From: Xanthomonas sp. 10-10
GTDB lineage: Bacteria > Pseudomonadota > Gammaproteobacteria > Xanthomonadales > Xanthomonadaceae
Direction: 5' to 3'
Assembly: GCF_040182365.1 (NCBI RefSeq)
Contig: NZ_CP144460.1
Span: 1,612,001 to 1,676,000, forward strand
DNA: 64,000 nucleotides
The notes under the pieces were generated by a model, which saw only the letters and a program-made list of their open reading frames with translations, searched no databases and was not told where the DNA came from. Shown piece by piece: positions 48,819-58,343 of the stretch (positions within the stretch are counted from its first letter, which is position 1; each line of letters begins with the position of its first letter). A program made the position numbers and the translations under genes.

Positions 48819-49943
48819 TCATGCAGCCAGGTTGTGCCGCCGCAGTCTTGCTTCGAACACCACATTGCCGCCCTCGTTGCGGGCCTGCAGCGTCCCGCCG
48901 TGCGCCCTGACGAACTGGTCGGCAATGAACAGCCCCAGCCCCAGTCCCTGGCTGGCATGGAAGCTGGCCTTGAACGGCTCGAACAGGCGCGGCATCAGGC
49001 TGTCGGGAATATGCCCGGCATTGCGGACCGACAGGCGCAGCACGTCGCGCTCGCGGCCATCCAGATGCACCTGCACCGGATGGCTGCCGCCATGCAGCAC
49101 GGCGTTGCCGACCAGGTTGGACACCACCTGTGCCAGTCGGTCGCCGTCGCCGTCGCCGTCCAGATCGCCTTCGGTGCGCAGGTCGATGGCGGTGTGCGGG
49201 TTGGCCTGCGCCACCTCGCCGACCACGCTGTGCGCCACCTCGCCCAGATTGCAGGGGCCGAACTGCATCGACAGCCCGTCAGTGCGCAGGCGCGAGAAAT
49301 CCAGCAACTGCTCGACCATGCGCGCCATGCGCCGGGCGCTGTTTTCCAGGTGTTCGAGCGTGCGTGCCGCCGAGCCTTCGCCGTCGACGTCCAGGCTCAA
49401 TTTGTCTGCGCACAGCAGGATCACCGACAGCGGCGTGCGCAGGTCGTGGGTGAGCACTGCCATCATGGTTTCGTTGAGCGCGAGCGCGCGCTCCAACGAG
49501 GCATTGCGTGCCTTGAGCAGCCGGCGCTGCTGATACAACTCGATGAATACGTTGACCTTGCTCAGGATCACGTGCGGCTCGATCGGCTTGTGCAAAAAGT
49601 CCACTGCACCGGTTTCGTAGCCCTGGAATGCGCGCATCGGATCGTTCGGCGAGGCGGTCAGGAAAATGATCGGCACATGCCGGGTGCGCTGCGAGCCGCG
49701 CATCAATTCCGCCAGCGAAAAACCGTCCATTTCCGGCATGTGCACATCGAGCAGGGCCAGCGCCACATCGTGATCGAGCAGCAATTCCAGCGCGTGCGCA
49801 CCAGAGGATGCGCACAGCACCTGGATGCCGTCGCGTTGCAGCAACGCTTCCATCGCCACCAGATTCTGCGGGACATCGTCCACGATCAGGAGCTTGGCGG
49901 GTTCGTCGCGGTGTGTGGCAAGACCGGTCGCGGTGAGGTTCAT
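48819..49943 (-). CDS. receiver-histidine kinase protein (REC-HisKA-HATPase)
   Basis: 374 residues. The receiver comes first (about 17-135: LLIVDDVPQNL, ALLDVHMPEMDG, HKPIEPHVIL). HisKA carries VLTHDLRTPLSV (His near 165). HATPase follows with VVSNLVGNAVLHGG and GLGLGLFIADQF. There is no membrane segment. The order REC before kinase suits input from another kinase, here probably the large hybrid kinase upstream. It overlaps cheB by four bases (ATGA) and is last in the operon. Confidence 0.93.
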   Translation of the reverse strand: MNLTATGLATHRDEPAKLLIVDDVPQNLVAMEALLQRDGIQVLCASSGAHALELLLDHDVALALLDVHMPEMDGFSLAELMRGSQRTRHVPIIFLTASPNDPMRAFQGYETGAVDFLHKPIEPHVILSKVNVFIELYQQRRLLKARNASLERALALNETMMAVLTHDLRTPLSVILLCADKLSLDVDGEGSAARTLEHLENSARRMARMVEQLLDFSRLRTDGLSMQFGPCNLGEVAHSVVGEVAQANPHTAIDLRTEGDLDGDGDGDRLAQVVSNLVGNAVLHGGSHPVQVHLDGRERDVLRLSVRNAGHIPDSLMPRLFEPFKASFHASQGLGLGLFIADQFVRAHGGTLQARNEGGNVVFEARLRRHNLAA

Positions 49944-50524
49944 GGGTGAAAGGCTTCCAGTCGGCTGCAGATCGCCTGCAGGGTCAGCACCGCATCGGCA
50001 CCGGCGTGGGCAAGGGCGGAGGCGGGCATCAGCGGAGACGCGGCATCATCGGGTCGCTGGATCCAGGCGGTGCCGCCGGCTGCACGCACCGCGGCCACGC
50101 CGGCACTGCCATCGCTGCTGGCGCCGGTGAGCAGGATCGCAAGCAGGCGTTCGGCAAACACGTCCGCGGCCGATTCGAACAGGGGGTCGATTGCCGGGCG
50201 CGAAAACAGCACCGGCGCATCCATCGACAACGCCAGGCTGTCGCGGGTTTCCACCAGCAGGTGATAATCGGGCGGGGCAATGGTCACGGTGCCGGTGCGC
50301 AATGGCTGCTTGTCGTCCGCCTCGCGCACCGGCAGCGCGCAACGCGCATCCATCAGCTCGGCCAGATGGCTGGTGCGGTCGCGTGGCATGTGCAGCACCA
50401 CCAGTACCGGCATCGGCAGGTCTGCCGGCAGGTGGGACAGCAGCGCCTGCAGCGCCATCACGCCACCGGCGGATGCGCCGATCACGATGGCATCGAACCG
50501 CCGGGGCGCGGGCATGCTGCTCAT
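49940..50524 (-). CDS. CheB-type protein-glutamate methylesterase, catalytic domain only
   Basis: 194 residues. The catalytic triad of CheB is visible: Ser18 in IGASAGG, His45 in VVLHMPRD and Asp138 in LTGASSDGSAG. The N-terminal receiver of chemotaxis CheB is missing, so it is not controlled by its own phosphorylation. It removes methyl or amide groups from glutamates or glutamines of receptor-like proteins. The overlap with cheR (50521-50524) and the lack of any chemoreceptor nearby suggest a non-chemotactic signalling role. Confidence 0.9.
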   Translation of the reverse strand: MSSMPAPRRFDAIVIGASAGGVMALQALLSHLPADLPMPVLVVLHMPRDRTSHLAELMDARCALPVREADDKQPLRTGTVTIAPPDYHLLVETRDSLALSMDAPVLFSRPAIDPLFESAADVFAERLLAILLTGASSDGSAGVAAVRAAGGTAWIQRPDDAASPLMPASALAHAGADAVLTLQAICSRLEAFHP

Positions 50525-51345
50525 GCGGCCTTCCGGTACAGCCGTTGTTCGCGTGCGCAGGTTTCAAAGGCCTGCGCATGCGCGCCGAATTGCAGCGATT
50601 CCTTGCTGCCCAGGCCAAGAAATCCGCGGTGCACCAGCGCATCGAAGAACAGGCCCACGGCACGGTCCTGCAGGGTGCGGTTGAAATAGATCAGCACGTT
50701 GCGGCACGACACCAGATGCACTTCGGAAAACACCGTATCGGTGGCCAGGCTGTGATCGGCGAAGACGATATTGCGCTTGAGGCGGCGATCGAACACCGCG
50801 CCGTCGTAGGCGCTGGTGTAGTAGTCCGACAACGACCCGCGGCCGCCGGCCTCCAGATAGTTGCGGCTGAACTGGGCAATGCGATCGATGCCGTAGGCAC
50901 CGGCTTCGGCCATGTTCAACGCTTCGGGATTGATGTCGGTGGCGTAGATGACGGCTTTTTCCAGCAGGCCTTCTTCGTGCAGCAGGATCGCCAGCGACCA
51001 GACCTCTTCACCGGTGCTGCAGCCGGCCACCCACAGTTTGATCGACGGGTAGGTACGCAGGACCGGTACCGCATGTTCGCGCAGCACGCGGAAGTACGCC
51101 GGGTCGCGAAACATCTCCGACACCTGCACGGTGAAAAACTGCATCGCCTGCGCAAACGCGTCGGGTTCGTGCAGCAGCCGGTGCTGCAGATCGGCCACGC
51201 GTGCGCACTCGAAGCGCGCCATGGCATGGCGCATGCGCCGCCGCAACGACGACACCGCGTAGTCACGGAAATCGTAGTGGTAGCGCTGGTACACCGCTTC
51301 CAGCAGCACACGCAGTTCCAGGTCGAACAGTTCCACTGGATTCAT
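50521..51345 (-). CDS. CheR-type protein-glutamate methyltransferase
   Basis: 274 residues. The N-terminal helical domain has YHYDFRDYAVSSLRRRM. The SAM-binding domain has WVAGCSTGEEVWSLAI, IYATDINPEAL and VHLVSCRNVLIYFN. It transfers methyl groups from SAM to glutamates. It overlaps the hybrid kinase stop by an ATGA and the cheB-like gene by four bases, so the set is co-translated. Confidence 0.94.
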   Translation of the reverse strand: MNPVELFDLELRVLLEAVYQRYHYDFRDYAVSSLRRRMRHAMARFECARVADLQHRLLHEPDAFAQAMQFFTVQVSEMFRDPAYFRVLREHAVPVLRTYPSIKLWVAGCSTGEEVWSLAILLHEEGLLEKAVIYATDINPEALNMAEAGAYGIDRIAQFSRNYLEAGGRGSLSDYYTSAYDGAVFDRRLKRNIVFADHSLATDTVFSEVHLVSCRNVLIYFNRTLQDRAVGLFFDALVHRGFLGLGSKESLQFGAHAQAFETCAREQRLYRKAA

Positions 51346-54300
51346 TGCCGCGAGCACCACACCCGGCACAGCGACACCAGCTTGTCCACGTCGATGGGCT
51401 TGGCGATGTAGTCGTTGGCACCGGCCTCCAGGCAACGCTCGCGGTCGTCGGCCATCGCCTTGGCGGTCAGCGCGATGATGGGCAGATCCTGCCACTGACG
51501 ATTGGCGCGGATCTGACGCATCGCGGTGATGCCATCCATCTCCGGCATCATGATGTCCATCAACACCAGGTCCACCTCGCGCTCGGCCAGGCGCTCCAGC
51601 GCCTCGCGGCCATTGCGTGCGATCTGCAGGGTCACACCCAGCGGTTCGAGCACGCTGGACAGCGCAAAGATGTTGCGCACATCGTCTTCGGCCAGGAGTA
51701 CGGTGGCGCCGTCGAGCACCGCATCGCGGCGACGCGCTTCGCGCAGCAGGCGTTGCTGGTCGCTGGGCAGCGAGGCTTCCACGCTGTGCAGAAACAGCGT
51801 CACTTCGTCCAGCAGGCGTTCGGGTGAGCGCACGCCCTTGATGATGATGCTCTTGGAATAACGGCGCAGGCGCTGTTCTTCGTCGCGCGTCAGTGCGCGC
51901 CCGGTGTAGACGATCACCGGCGGGAAGGCGACCGCATCGTTACCGGCCATGCGTTCGAGCAGGTCGTAGCCACTTCCATCGGGCAACGCCAGGTCGGTGA
52001 CCATGCAGTCGAAGGTGGAGCCCGCCAGCTGCGCCATCGCCTCGGCAATGCTGCCCACCGCAACGATCTCCAACTGGTCGCGCGCCAGCAGCAGCTGCAG
52101 GTTTTCGCGCAGGGCGCTGTCGTCTTCGACGATGAGCAGGCGGCGCACCGCACGCGCGTTGGTATCTTCCAGTTGACGGATCGCACCGGCCAGCAACTCG
52201 CGCGTTGCCGGCTTGATCAGATAGCCCACCGCGCCCAGTTCCAATGCGATCTGGCTGCGTTCCAGCGCCGACACCACGTGCACCGGAATGTGGCGGGTCG
52301 CGGGGTCGCGCTTGAGGCGTTCGAGCACGCTCAGGCCGGAGGCATCCGGCAAGCCGATGTCGAGCAGGATGCCGCTGGGGCGCAACTCGGCGGCCAGCTG
52401 CAGCGCTTCTTCGGCGCTGGGGGCAACCACGCAATCGAAGTCCATCTCATGCGCCAGGTCCACCAGTGCCTGCGCAAAGCGGGTGTCGTCTTCCACCGCC
52501 AGGATCAGCCGACCGCTGCGGGTGCGTTGATCGCGGTCGTCCTGCGCACGTTGCTGTTGCGCAGCGCTGGGCGCAGGAATCGGCAGCGGCACTGCCGTGG
52601 GTGCAGCGCTGCCGGGTGCGCCAAGCCGCGCAGCCATTGCGGTGCCGGTGGGCTGATGCAGGGGCGCGGTAGCGTTGATCGCGCTCGATGGCGACGTCGC
52701 GTTCGCCTCGGTGGCGCTCATCCCTTCTGCCGGCGCGCCGTCGGTCGGCAATTCCAGGGTGAAGCAACTGCCGCGACCGGGTTCGCTGTCCACGCTGATG
52801 CTGCCGCCCATGCGCTGTGCCAGATCGCGCGAGATCGACAGGCCCAGGCCGGTGCCGCCATAGCGACGTCGTGTGCTGCCGTCGGCCTGACGGAACGCTT
52901 CGAAGATCACATCGGTCTGCTCACGCGCAATGCCGATGCCGGTGTCGTTGACCTTGAACAGCACCCGTCCCGGCGCACCCGCCTGGATCGAAAGGCTCAC
53001 CGTGCCGCGCTCGGTGAACTTGATCGCGTTGGCCAGCAGGTTCTTGAGGATTTGTTGCAGCCGCTGGTTGTCGACCACCAATTGCGTCGGTGCGGCGGCT
53101 TGAACGCCGATCTCCAGGGTCAAGCCCTTCTGCCGCGCCATCGGTTCAAAGGTGTCGCGCAGGCGTTGCAGCACCGCGTCGGTAGCGACGGTTTCGTCGG
53201 CCAGTTCCACATGCCCGGCTTCGATCTTGGACAGGTCCAGGATGTCGTTGATCAGCGCCAGCAGATCGTTGTTGGACGACAGGATCGCCTGCGCGTACTT
53301 CACCTGATCTGCGCTGAGCGTGCCGTCTTTGTTGTCGGCGAGCAGCTTGGCCAGGATCAACGCGCTGTTGAGCGGGGTACGCAGCTCGTGCGACATGTTG
53401 GCCAGGAACTCCGACTTGTAGCGCGAGGCGGTGGCCAGTTCGTTGCCATTGCGCACCAGCTGGCCTTGCGCGATCAGCAGTGCCTGCTTCTGGGCTTCCA
53501 GTGCCTGGGTGCGCTCCTCGAGCTGCACATTGGTCTGTTCCAGCTCGGCCTGCTGCTGCTCCAGATCGCTTTGCGACTGCTGCAGGCTGCGGCTCTGTTC
53601 TTCCAGTTCTTCGTTGGCCACGCGCAGCTCTTCCTGCTGCGTCTGCAGTTCCTCGCTCTGTCGTTGGGTTTCTTCCAGCAGGGACACCAGCTGCGCGCGC
53701 AGCAGCGCGGTGCGCAGCGCCAGGCCGATGTTCTCGCCGCAACGCACCAGCACTTCTTCCTCGCGCGTGCCCGATGTCTGCGCGCTGGTGACCCGGCCCA
53801 GCTCCAGCAGACCGATCACGCGGCCATCGGCGGTCACCGGGGCCAGCAGCAACTCCTGGCACGCGCTCTGGCCCAGGCCGGAGGCAATCTGCAGATGCCC
53901 CGCATCCACGCCATGCACGCGACGCACCGTGCCACGCTGCAACACCTCGCCCCATTGGCCGGCGTTGCTGGGCAGCGTTCTGGGCATGTCGACCGGCAGC
54001 GCCGCACCGCCGGTGAGCCGCAGCCGTTCGCCTTCCACGCGGTACAGTGCGCCGACCTGCGCATCCAGGGTGTCGCACAGGGCGCGTAGCGCCGCATTGG
54101 CCAGATCCTCAGGGCTTTGATCGCCGCGCAGGCTCGCTTCGACGGTGTTCTCTGCCTGCTGCAGCCACAACGCCAGCTCGGCCTGACGTCGCGCGCGGAT
54201 CGCCTGCGTCACCACCAGCGCCATCGCCACAAACGAGACGCCGCCGATGCTGCGGTTGATCGACGAGAAGCTCGAATTGGTGCTGGGCGGCGCCAGATGG

Positions 54301-54545
54301 AAGCCGATTGCCAGCAGCACGCACGACAGCACACCCACCACCAGTGGCGCCTGCGGGCGGTTCTGGAACACCGTCACGCCCACTGCCACGAAGTAGGTCA
54401 GCCATACCGCATACCCCAGCGGCGTGACCAGCTCCACGCCCAGCGTGCCAGCCATCAAGGCCCCCGCGATGACCCAGATCCAGCGGTCGCGTGTGGTCGA
54501 GATGTTCTGCATGGGGCACGCGTACCGACTTGAGAGGGCGGTCAT
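51342..54545 (-). CDS. large hybrid histidine kinase: membrane-GAF-HisKA-HATPase-REC-REC-REC
   Basis: 1067 residues. About four membrane helices (18-125) are followed by a GAF domain (135-290), then a long Glu/Gln-rich coiled coil (290-365). HisKA has NMSHELRTPLNS (His near 385), and HATPase contains NDTGIGI and GTGLGLSISRDL. Three receivers follow, near 690-810 (AVEDDTRFA, LLDIGLPDASG), 815-935 (IVEDDSALR, VTDLALPDGSG) and 945-1065 (LAEDDVRNI, LMDIMMPEMDG). ATG 54545 has no clear Shine-Dalgarno; ATG 54512 is an alternative. It heads the minus-strand operon and is divergent from a PAS kinase. Confidence 0.94.
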   Translation of the reverse strand: MTALSSRYACPMQNISTTRDRWIWVIAGALMAGTLGVELVTPLGYAVWLTYFVAVGVTVFQNRPQAPLVVGVLSCVLLAIGFHLAPPSTNSSFSSINRSIGGVSFVAMALVVTQAIRARRQAELALWLQQAENTVEASLRGDQSPEDLANAALRALCDTLDAQVGALYRVEGERLRLTGGAALPVDMPRTLPSNAGQWGEVLQRGTVRRVHGVDAGHLQIASGLGQSACQELLLAPVTADGRVIGLLELGRVTSAQTSGTREEEVLVRCGENIGLALRTALLRAQLVSLLEETQRQSEELQTQQEELRVANEELEEQSRSLQQSQSDLEQQQAELEQTNVQLEERTQALEAQKQALLIAQGQLVRNGNELATASRYKSEFLANMSHELRTPLNSALILAKLLADNKDGTLSADQVKYAQAILSSNNDLLALINDILDLSKIEAGHVELADETVATDAVLQRLRDTFEPMARQKGLTLEIGVQAAAPTQLVVDNQRLQQILKNLLANAIKFTERGTVSLSIQAGAPGRVLFKVNDTGIGIAREQTDVIFEAFRQADGSTRRRYGGTGLGLSISRDLAQRMGGSISVDSEPGRGSCFTLELPTDGAPAEGMSATEANATSPSSAINATAPLHQPTGTAMAARLGAPGSAAPTAVPLPIPAPSAAQQQRAQDDRDQRTRSGRLILAVEDDTRFAQALVDLAHEMDFDCVVAPSAEEALQLAAELRPSGILLDIGLPDASGLSVLERLKRDPATRHIPVHVVSALERSQIALELGAVGYLIKPATRELLAGAIRQLEDTNARAVRRLLIVEDDSALRENLQLLLARDQLEIVAVGSIAEAMAQLAGSTFDCMVTDLALPDGSGYDLLERMAGNDAVAFPPVIVYTGRALTRDEEQRLRRYSKSIIIKGVRSPERLLDEVTLFLHSVEASLPSDQQRLLREARRRDAVLDGATVLLAEDDVRNIFALSSVLEPLGVTLQIARNGREALERLAEREVDLVLMDIMMPEMDGITAMRQIRANRQWQDLPIIALTAKAMADDRERCLEAGANDYIAKPIDVDKLVSLCRVWCSRQ

Positions 54546-54670
54546 GGTAGCCGATAAGTTTCACGGGCCAATCGCCGGGTTTTTGACGCTTTTCCGGCCG
54601 GGTTGGCTTGCACGCAACCTTCACGGCAACGTCACTAAGGTCGCGCGCTTTTGCAGGGGAACATCGCGCG

Positions 54671-55834
54671 ATGGAGACGGAAACGGCCATCGGCAGCATC
54701 GGGCCGCTGTCGCACGACAGCCGGCAGTGCCAGCTGTTGGTGCAAAGCGTCTCCGACTACGCGATCTATATGCTCGACACCGGCGGCTACGTGCGTAGCT
54801 GGAATCCCGGCGGTGAGCGTATCAAGGGCTATTCCGCTGCCGAAGTGCTTGGTTCGCATTTTTCGCGCTTCTACCTGCCCGAGGATGCGCAGCGCGACGA
54901 GCCGATGCAGAACCTGGACATCGCCAAACGCCAGGGGCGGCTTGCTGCCGAAGGCTGGCGCGTACGCAAGGACGGCAGCCGCTTCTGGGCCAGCGTGGTG
55001 ATCGAGCCGGTGCTTGAATTCGGCGTGCTGGTAGGGTTTGCCAAGATCACCCGCGATGTCACCGACCGTCATGAGGCGCAACGCCTGTTGCAGCAGGCGC
55101 AGCACGCGCTGTTGCATTCGCAGAAAGTCGAGGCGCTGGGCCGGTTGACGCTGGGCATGGCGCACGACTTCAACAACCTGCTGACGGTAATGGTGACCAG
55201 CCTGGATCTGATCGCGCTGCGCGCCGGCGACGATGCGCGCACGCGCATGCTGGTGGAAGCGGCGCAGACCGCGGTGGATCGCGGCACCTTGCTGACCCGC
55301 CAGCTGCTGGCCTTCGCGCGTGGGCAGCGCCTGGTGCCGGAGCGGCATGCCGCCAACGCGGTGGTGACGCGCACGCTCGAGCTGTTGCGCCGCGCCTGCC
55401 CGGCCGGAGTCGCGCTGTCGCTGGACTTTGCCGAGGCGCTGCCGGATGTGCGCGTGGACTCCAGCCAACTGGAATCGGCGCTGCTCAATCTGGTGTTCAA
55501 TAGCTGCGACGCGATGCCGGCCGGTGGCGCCATCACCGTGATCACCGCCGCGCAGCAGCGTATTGCACCGTCAGCGCCGCAAGGGACGCAGCGCAGTTAT
55601 GTCAGCATCGCCGTGCGCGACAATGGCCCCGGCATGTCGGTACAGGTGGCGCAGCGCGCCAGCGAGCCGTTTTTCACCACCAAGGATGTCGGCAAGGGTT
55701 CCGGCCTGGGATTGAGCCAGGTGTATGGCTTTGCGTCCCAATCCGGTGGCTTCGTCGATCTGGAAACCGCACCTGGGTGCGGCACCACCGTCACCCTGTT
55801 TCTCCCGGCCATCGAGGAGGCCGAGCATGACTGA
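54671..55834 (+). CDS. PAS-domain sensor histidine kinase
   Basis: 387 residues. The PAS domain (about 25-140) has SDYAIYMLDTGGYVRSWNPG and a following PAC motif (GFAKITRDVTDR). HisKA has GMAHDFNNLLTVM (His163). HATPase follows with LLNLVFNSCDAM, DNGPGMS and GSGLGLSQVYGF. There is no membrane segment. It is divergent from the large hybrid kinase, with a 125-base promoter gap, and overlaps the response regulator by eight bases. Confidence 0.93.
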   Translation: METETAIGSIGPLSHDSRQCQLLVQSVSDYAIYMLDTGGYVRSWNPGGERIKGYSAAEVLGSHFSRFYLPEDAQRDEPMQNLDIAKRQGRLAAEGWRVRKDGSRFWASVVIEPVLEFGVLVGFAKITRDVTDRHEAQRLLQQAQHALLHSQKVEALGRLTLGMAHDFNNLLTVMVTSLDLIALRAGDDARTRMLVEAAQTAVDRGTLLTRQLLAFARGQRLVPERHAANAVVTRTLELLRRACPAGVALSLDFAEALPDVRVDSSQLESALLNLVFNSCDAMPAGGAITVITAAQQRIAPSAPQGTQRSYVSIAVRDNGPGMSVQVAQRASEPFFTTKDVGKGSGLGLSQVYGFASQSGGFVDLETAPGCGTTVTLFLPAIEEAEHD

Positions 55835-56195
55835 ATCCCTGCGCCTGTTGATGGTGGAAGATCAAGAAGAACTGCGCGAGTTGATCGGCGAGGCGCTGCG
55901 CGATGCCGGCATCACCGTCGACACCGCCGACGATGCGCAAGGCGCCTTGCACATGGTGCGCAACAGCGGCCCCTACGATGTGGTGTTCAGCGATATCCGC
56001 ATGCCCAACGGCATGTCGGGAATCGAATTGAGCGAGCAGGTGGCGCAATTGTTGCCGCAGGCGCGCGTCATCCTGGCATCGGGCTTTGCAAAGGCGCAGT
56101 TGCCGCCGCTGCCGGCAGGGGTGGATTTTCTGCCCAAGCCCTATCGCCTGCGTCAGCTCATCGACATGCTGAAGGGCATCCCGGCCAACGCCTGA
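55827..56195 (+). CDS. single-domain response regulator
   Basis: 122 residues, a receiver only: LLMVEDQEELRE, VVFSDIRMPNGMSG (phospho-acceptor Asp) and LPKPYRLRQL with the conserved Lys. Without an output domain, it may act on partner proteins. The start overlaps the PAS kinase end, so the two form a pair. Confidence 0.92.
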   Translation: MTESLRLLMVEDQEELRELIGEALRDAGITVDTADDAQGALHMVRNSGPYDVVFSDIRMPNGMSGIELSEQVAQLLPQARVILASGFAKAQLPPLPAGVDFLPKPYRLRQLIDMLKGIPANA

Positions 56196-56227
56196 GCACC
56201 GGCTGCGGGCGCGCGTCCGCTGCCGGC

Positions 56228-57577
56228 TCAACGGCTCTGGTAATAGACCTTGTCGATGGCGATCTCCACCGGTGCTGCCGGCGGATCGGCCACCAGCATG
56301 AAAGGCTGTTTGACCGCCTGCAGGTCCAGGTCGTAGAACGCACTGAGTGGAATGCTCACTTCGTGCCAGGCGCCATCGCGCACCAGGCCGTACTGGTTGC
56401 CGCCGGCCGCAAAATCCACCCAGCTATCGCCGAAGCTGGTGTTGATGCCGATCTTGAATGTCGATGCCGTGGTGGTCTTTAGCTGCAGCTTGAGCGCACC
56501 ACCGGCGTAGGCGGCCAGATTGCGGTAATCGCTCTGGATTCCCAGCCCATACCATGCCCCCGCATTGGCGCGATACGCCATGACATTGGATCCTTCGAAC
56601 GGCGCCTGCGCGATCGGGGTGAGGTTGTTCCAGAGATACAGTTCGGCATCCTGGCCGAAGGTCAGCCGCGCGCTGGTATCGGTCTGGTCGGTGAACACGC
56701 CAAAGCGTCCGGCCGGTGTGGCGTGCTGGAAGCCCACATACAGCTGCGAACCGGGGTTTTGGTACAGGCGGATGTAGTCGACCTCCATCTTGCCCGGTAG
56801 CGGCGCGGTGACTGCGGCCGGTGAGGTCACCCCGGTGTAGGTGCCACCCACTGCCAGATTGAGTAGCAGATACTGCTGCTGATGGAACTCGTGCAACGAG
56901 GCGCCTTCGATATTGGAAACCGCAAATTCGAAATACTGCTGCCCGTCGATCGAGACGCGGATGAACTGCGGGTCCCAGGTCATGCGATACACATGGAAAT
57001 CGTCATGCAGATTCACCGGGCTGGTGTAGCTGGTGTCGTAGTCGGCTTGCGAGCCGTTGTAGTCCCAATGCACGGCCGCACCGATCCGGCGATTGGCGGT
57101 GCCGTTGGCGATCGCCGCGGCCATGCCGGCTTCCATCAGATCGATTTCGCCACGCCCAGGCCACACGCCGATGGTGCCCAGCATCCAGTAGGCCGGCCAT
57201 AGCCCGTTGCCGACGATCGGCGTCTTGATGCGCGCTTCGAGCGTGCCGTATCTGAAGTGCATGCGGCCTTCGGTCTTGAGCCGCGCAGAGGTGAAGGGCA
57301 TGCCGCCGAACGCTTCGCGGCGCGCTTGGATGACCAGCCTGCCGTTCTCGACGCGCGCGTTGTCTGGGCGACTGGTGTAGTACTGCATTTCGCCATTGCC
57401 CCAGCCGCACAAGCCGATCTGACACCCGTTGCCGACGTCGTAGGTCCACTTGGTGCCGTCGATGGATGGCCCGTTGAAGTTGTCTTCCCACACCAGGGTC
57501 TGCGCGTGCACGCAAGGTGTCAATGCGATGCCCAGCACAGTAGCGAACTGCATGGTGACGCTGCGTACGACGCTCAT
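56228..57577 (-). CDS. GH16 family beta-glucanase (laminarinase-like)
   Basis: 449 residues from ATG 57577, preceded by GGAGAT. The signal peptide ends near TPCVHA (Ala25). The GH16 catalytic motif is GEIDLMEAG with Glu144 (nucleophile), Asp146 and Glu149 (acid/base). The catalytic domain spans about 28-280 and includes KTEGRMHFRYGTLEARIK. The C-terminal 160 residues form a beta-rich, carbohydrate-binding-like module. It is probably secreted and cuts beta-1,3/1,4-glucans. The DUF2798 gene lies upstream on the same strand. Confidence 0.93.
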   Translation of the reverse strand: MSVVRSVTMQFATVLGIALTPCVHAQTLVWEDNFNGPSIDGTKWTYDVGNGCQIGLCGWGNGEMQYYTSRPDNARVENGRLVIQARREAFGGMPFTSARLKTEGRMHFRYGTLEARIKTPIVGNGLWPAYWMLGTIGVWPGRGEIDLMEAGMAAAIANGTANRRIGAAVHWDYNGSQADYDTSYTSPVNLHDDFHVYRMTWDPQFIRVSIDGQQYFEFAVSNIEGASLHEFHQQQYLLLNLAVGGTYTGVTSPAAVTAPLPGKMEVDYIRLYQNPGSQLYVGFQHATPAGRFGVFTDQTDTSARLTFGQDAELYLWNNLTPIAQAPFEGSNVMAYRANAGAWYGLGIQSDYRNLAAYAGGALKLQLKTTTASTFKIGINTSFGDSWVDFAAGGNQYGLVRDGAWHEVSIPLSAFYDLDLQAVKQPFMLVADPPAAPVEIAIDKVYYQSR

Positions 57578-57933
57578 GCGTATCTCCAACGATGGACCGG
57601 TGTCCGTGGAGTAGCGACGCTGCGCAGCGCTTGGTTCAGAGTCAAAGCAATTGTTCGATCTGATTCCGTTTCGTGGTGTTCATTCCGAAATAATCCATCA
57701 ATGGTATGACGCCGGTCGCAAACGTCGGCTGCTGCATGTTGCGCGGCAGCAGCCTGGTGCGATCGGCACTACCCGGGGCTGGTACTCCCTTCCATCGGTA
57801 CGCTTGCGTACACCCAGCAGAGCCTGGGGCTTGTCGAGGACGCATGGAGCCTGCTCAGCACATCCGGGCGACGCGCTCGCAGACAATCCGCCGGGCCTGA
57901 TGCATCTGGCGCCAGCAGCATTGCCGGCGCTGC
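57578..57933. other. intergenic region between DUF2798 and GH16 genes
   Basis: 356 bases without a gene. A 9-bp inverted repeat (57727-57735 with 57746-57754) with a 10-base loop is a weak candidate terminator for the DUF2798 gene on minus. Confidence 0.45.
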
Positions 57934-58209
57934 TCAATGCCCCGCATGCACCGTCCACGCGACCAGGCGGACCACCAGCGGCCGTACCACCAGCACGCAG
58001 CAGAACGCAGTGGGCATTGCGATGCGGTAGGCGTCCAGTACGCGCCACCCGAACCCTGGCGCCAGGCCTGTGTTGGCGCCGGTAATCACGATGCACATCA
58101 GCAGCGCCATGATCGCGGCCATGTAAAACGCAAACACGAACGGCGTGGCGCGTACGCCGAGTTTCCAGCGTGGGCGCGCCAGTGCGGATGGGGGTAGGGA
58201 TGACGACAT
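57934..58209 (-). CDS. DUF2798 family small membrane protein
   Basis: 91 residues with two hydrophobic helices (ATPFVFAFYMAAIMALLMCI and AFCCVLVVRPLVVRLVAW). The NTG-containing loop between them is typical of DUF2798. The function is unknown. It is divergent from a LysR-type regulator across 134 bases, so it is the probable target of that regulator. Confidence 0.85.
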   Translation of the reverse strand: MSSSLPPSALARPRWKLGVRATPFVFAFYMAAIMALLMCIVITGANTGLAPGFGWRVLDAYRIAMPTAFCCVLVVRPLVVRLVAWTVHAGH

Positions 58210-58294
58210 GCGGTGACCTCGCTTGCCGCGAACCAGCGGCGTGGTGCAACTCTAGGATGCGGGTCGCCGGGCGGGTAGATGGCGTAACCTTGCG

Positions 58295-58306
58295 GCTTAC
58301 GTAAGC
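58295..58306. promoter_or_regulatory. candidate LysR operator in the divergent gap
   Basis: GCTTACGTAAGC is a perfect 12-base palindrome, followed at 58311 by a related half-site CTTACGAATC. It lies 38 bases before the LysR start and 86 bases from the DUF2798 start, as expected for autoregulation and divergent activation. Confidence 0.5.
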
Positions 58307-58343
58307 AGATCTTACGAATCGCCAGGGAATACTCGCTCGATAA

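Noticed and set aside
52173..54089. Plus-strand open frame of over 600 codons opposite the hybrid kinase
   Set aside because: Antisense shadow of well-defined GAF, HisKA, HATPase and receiver domains on minus.
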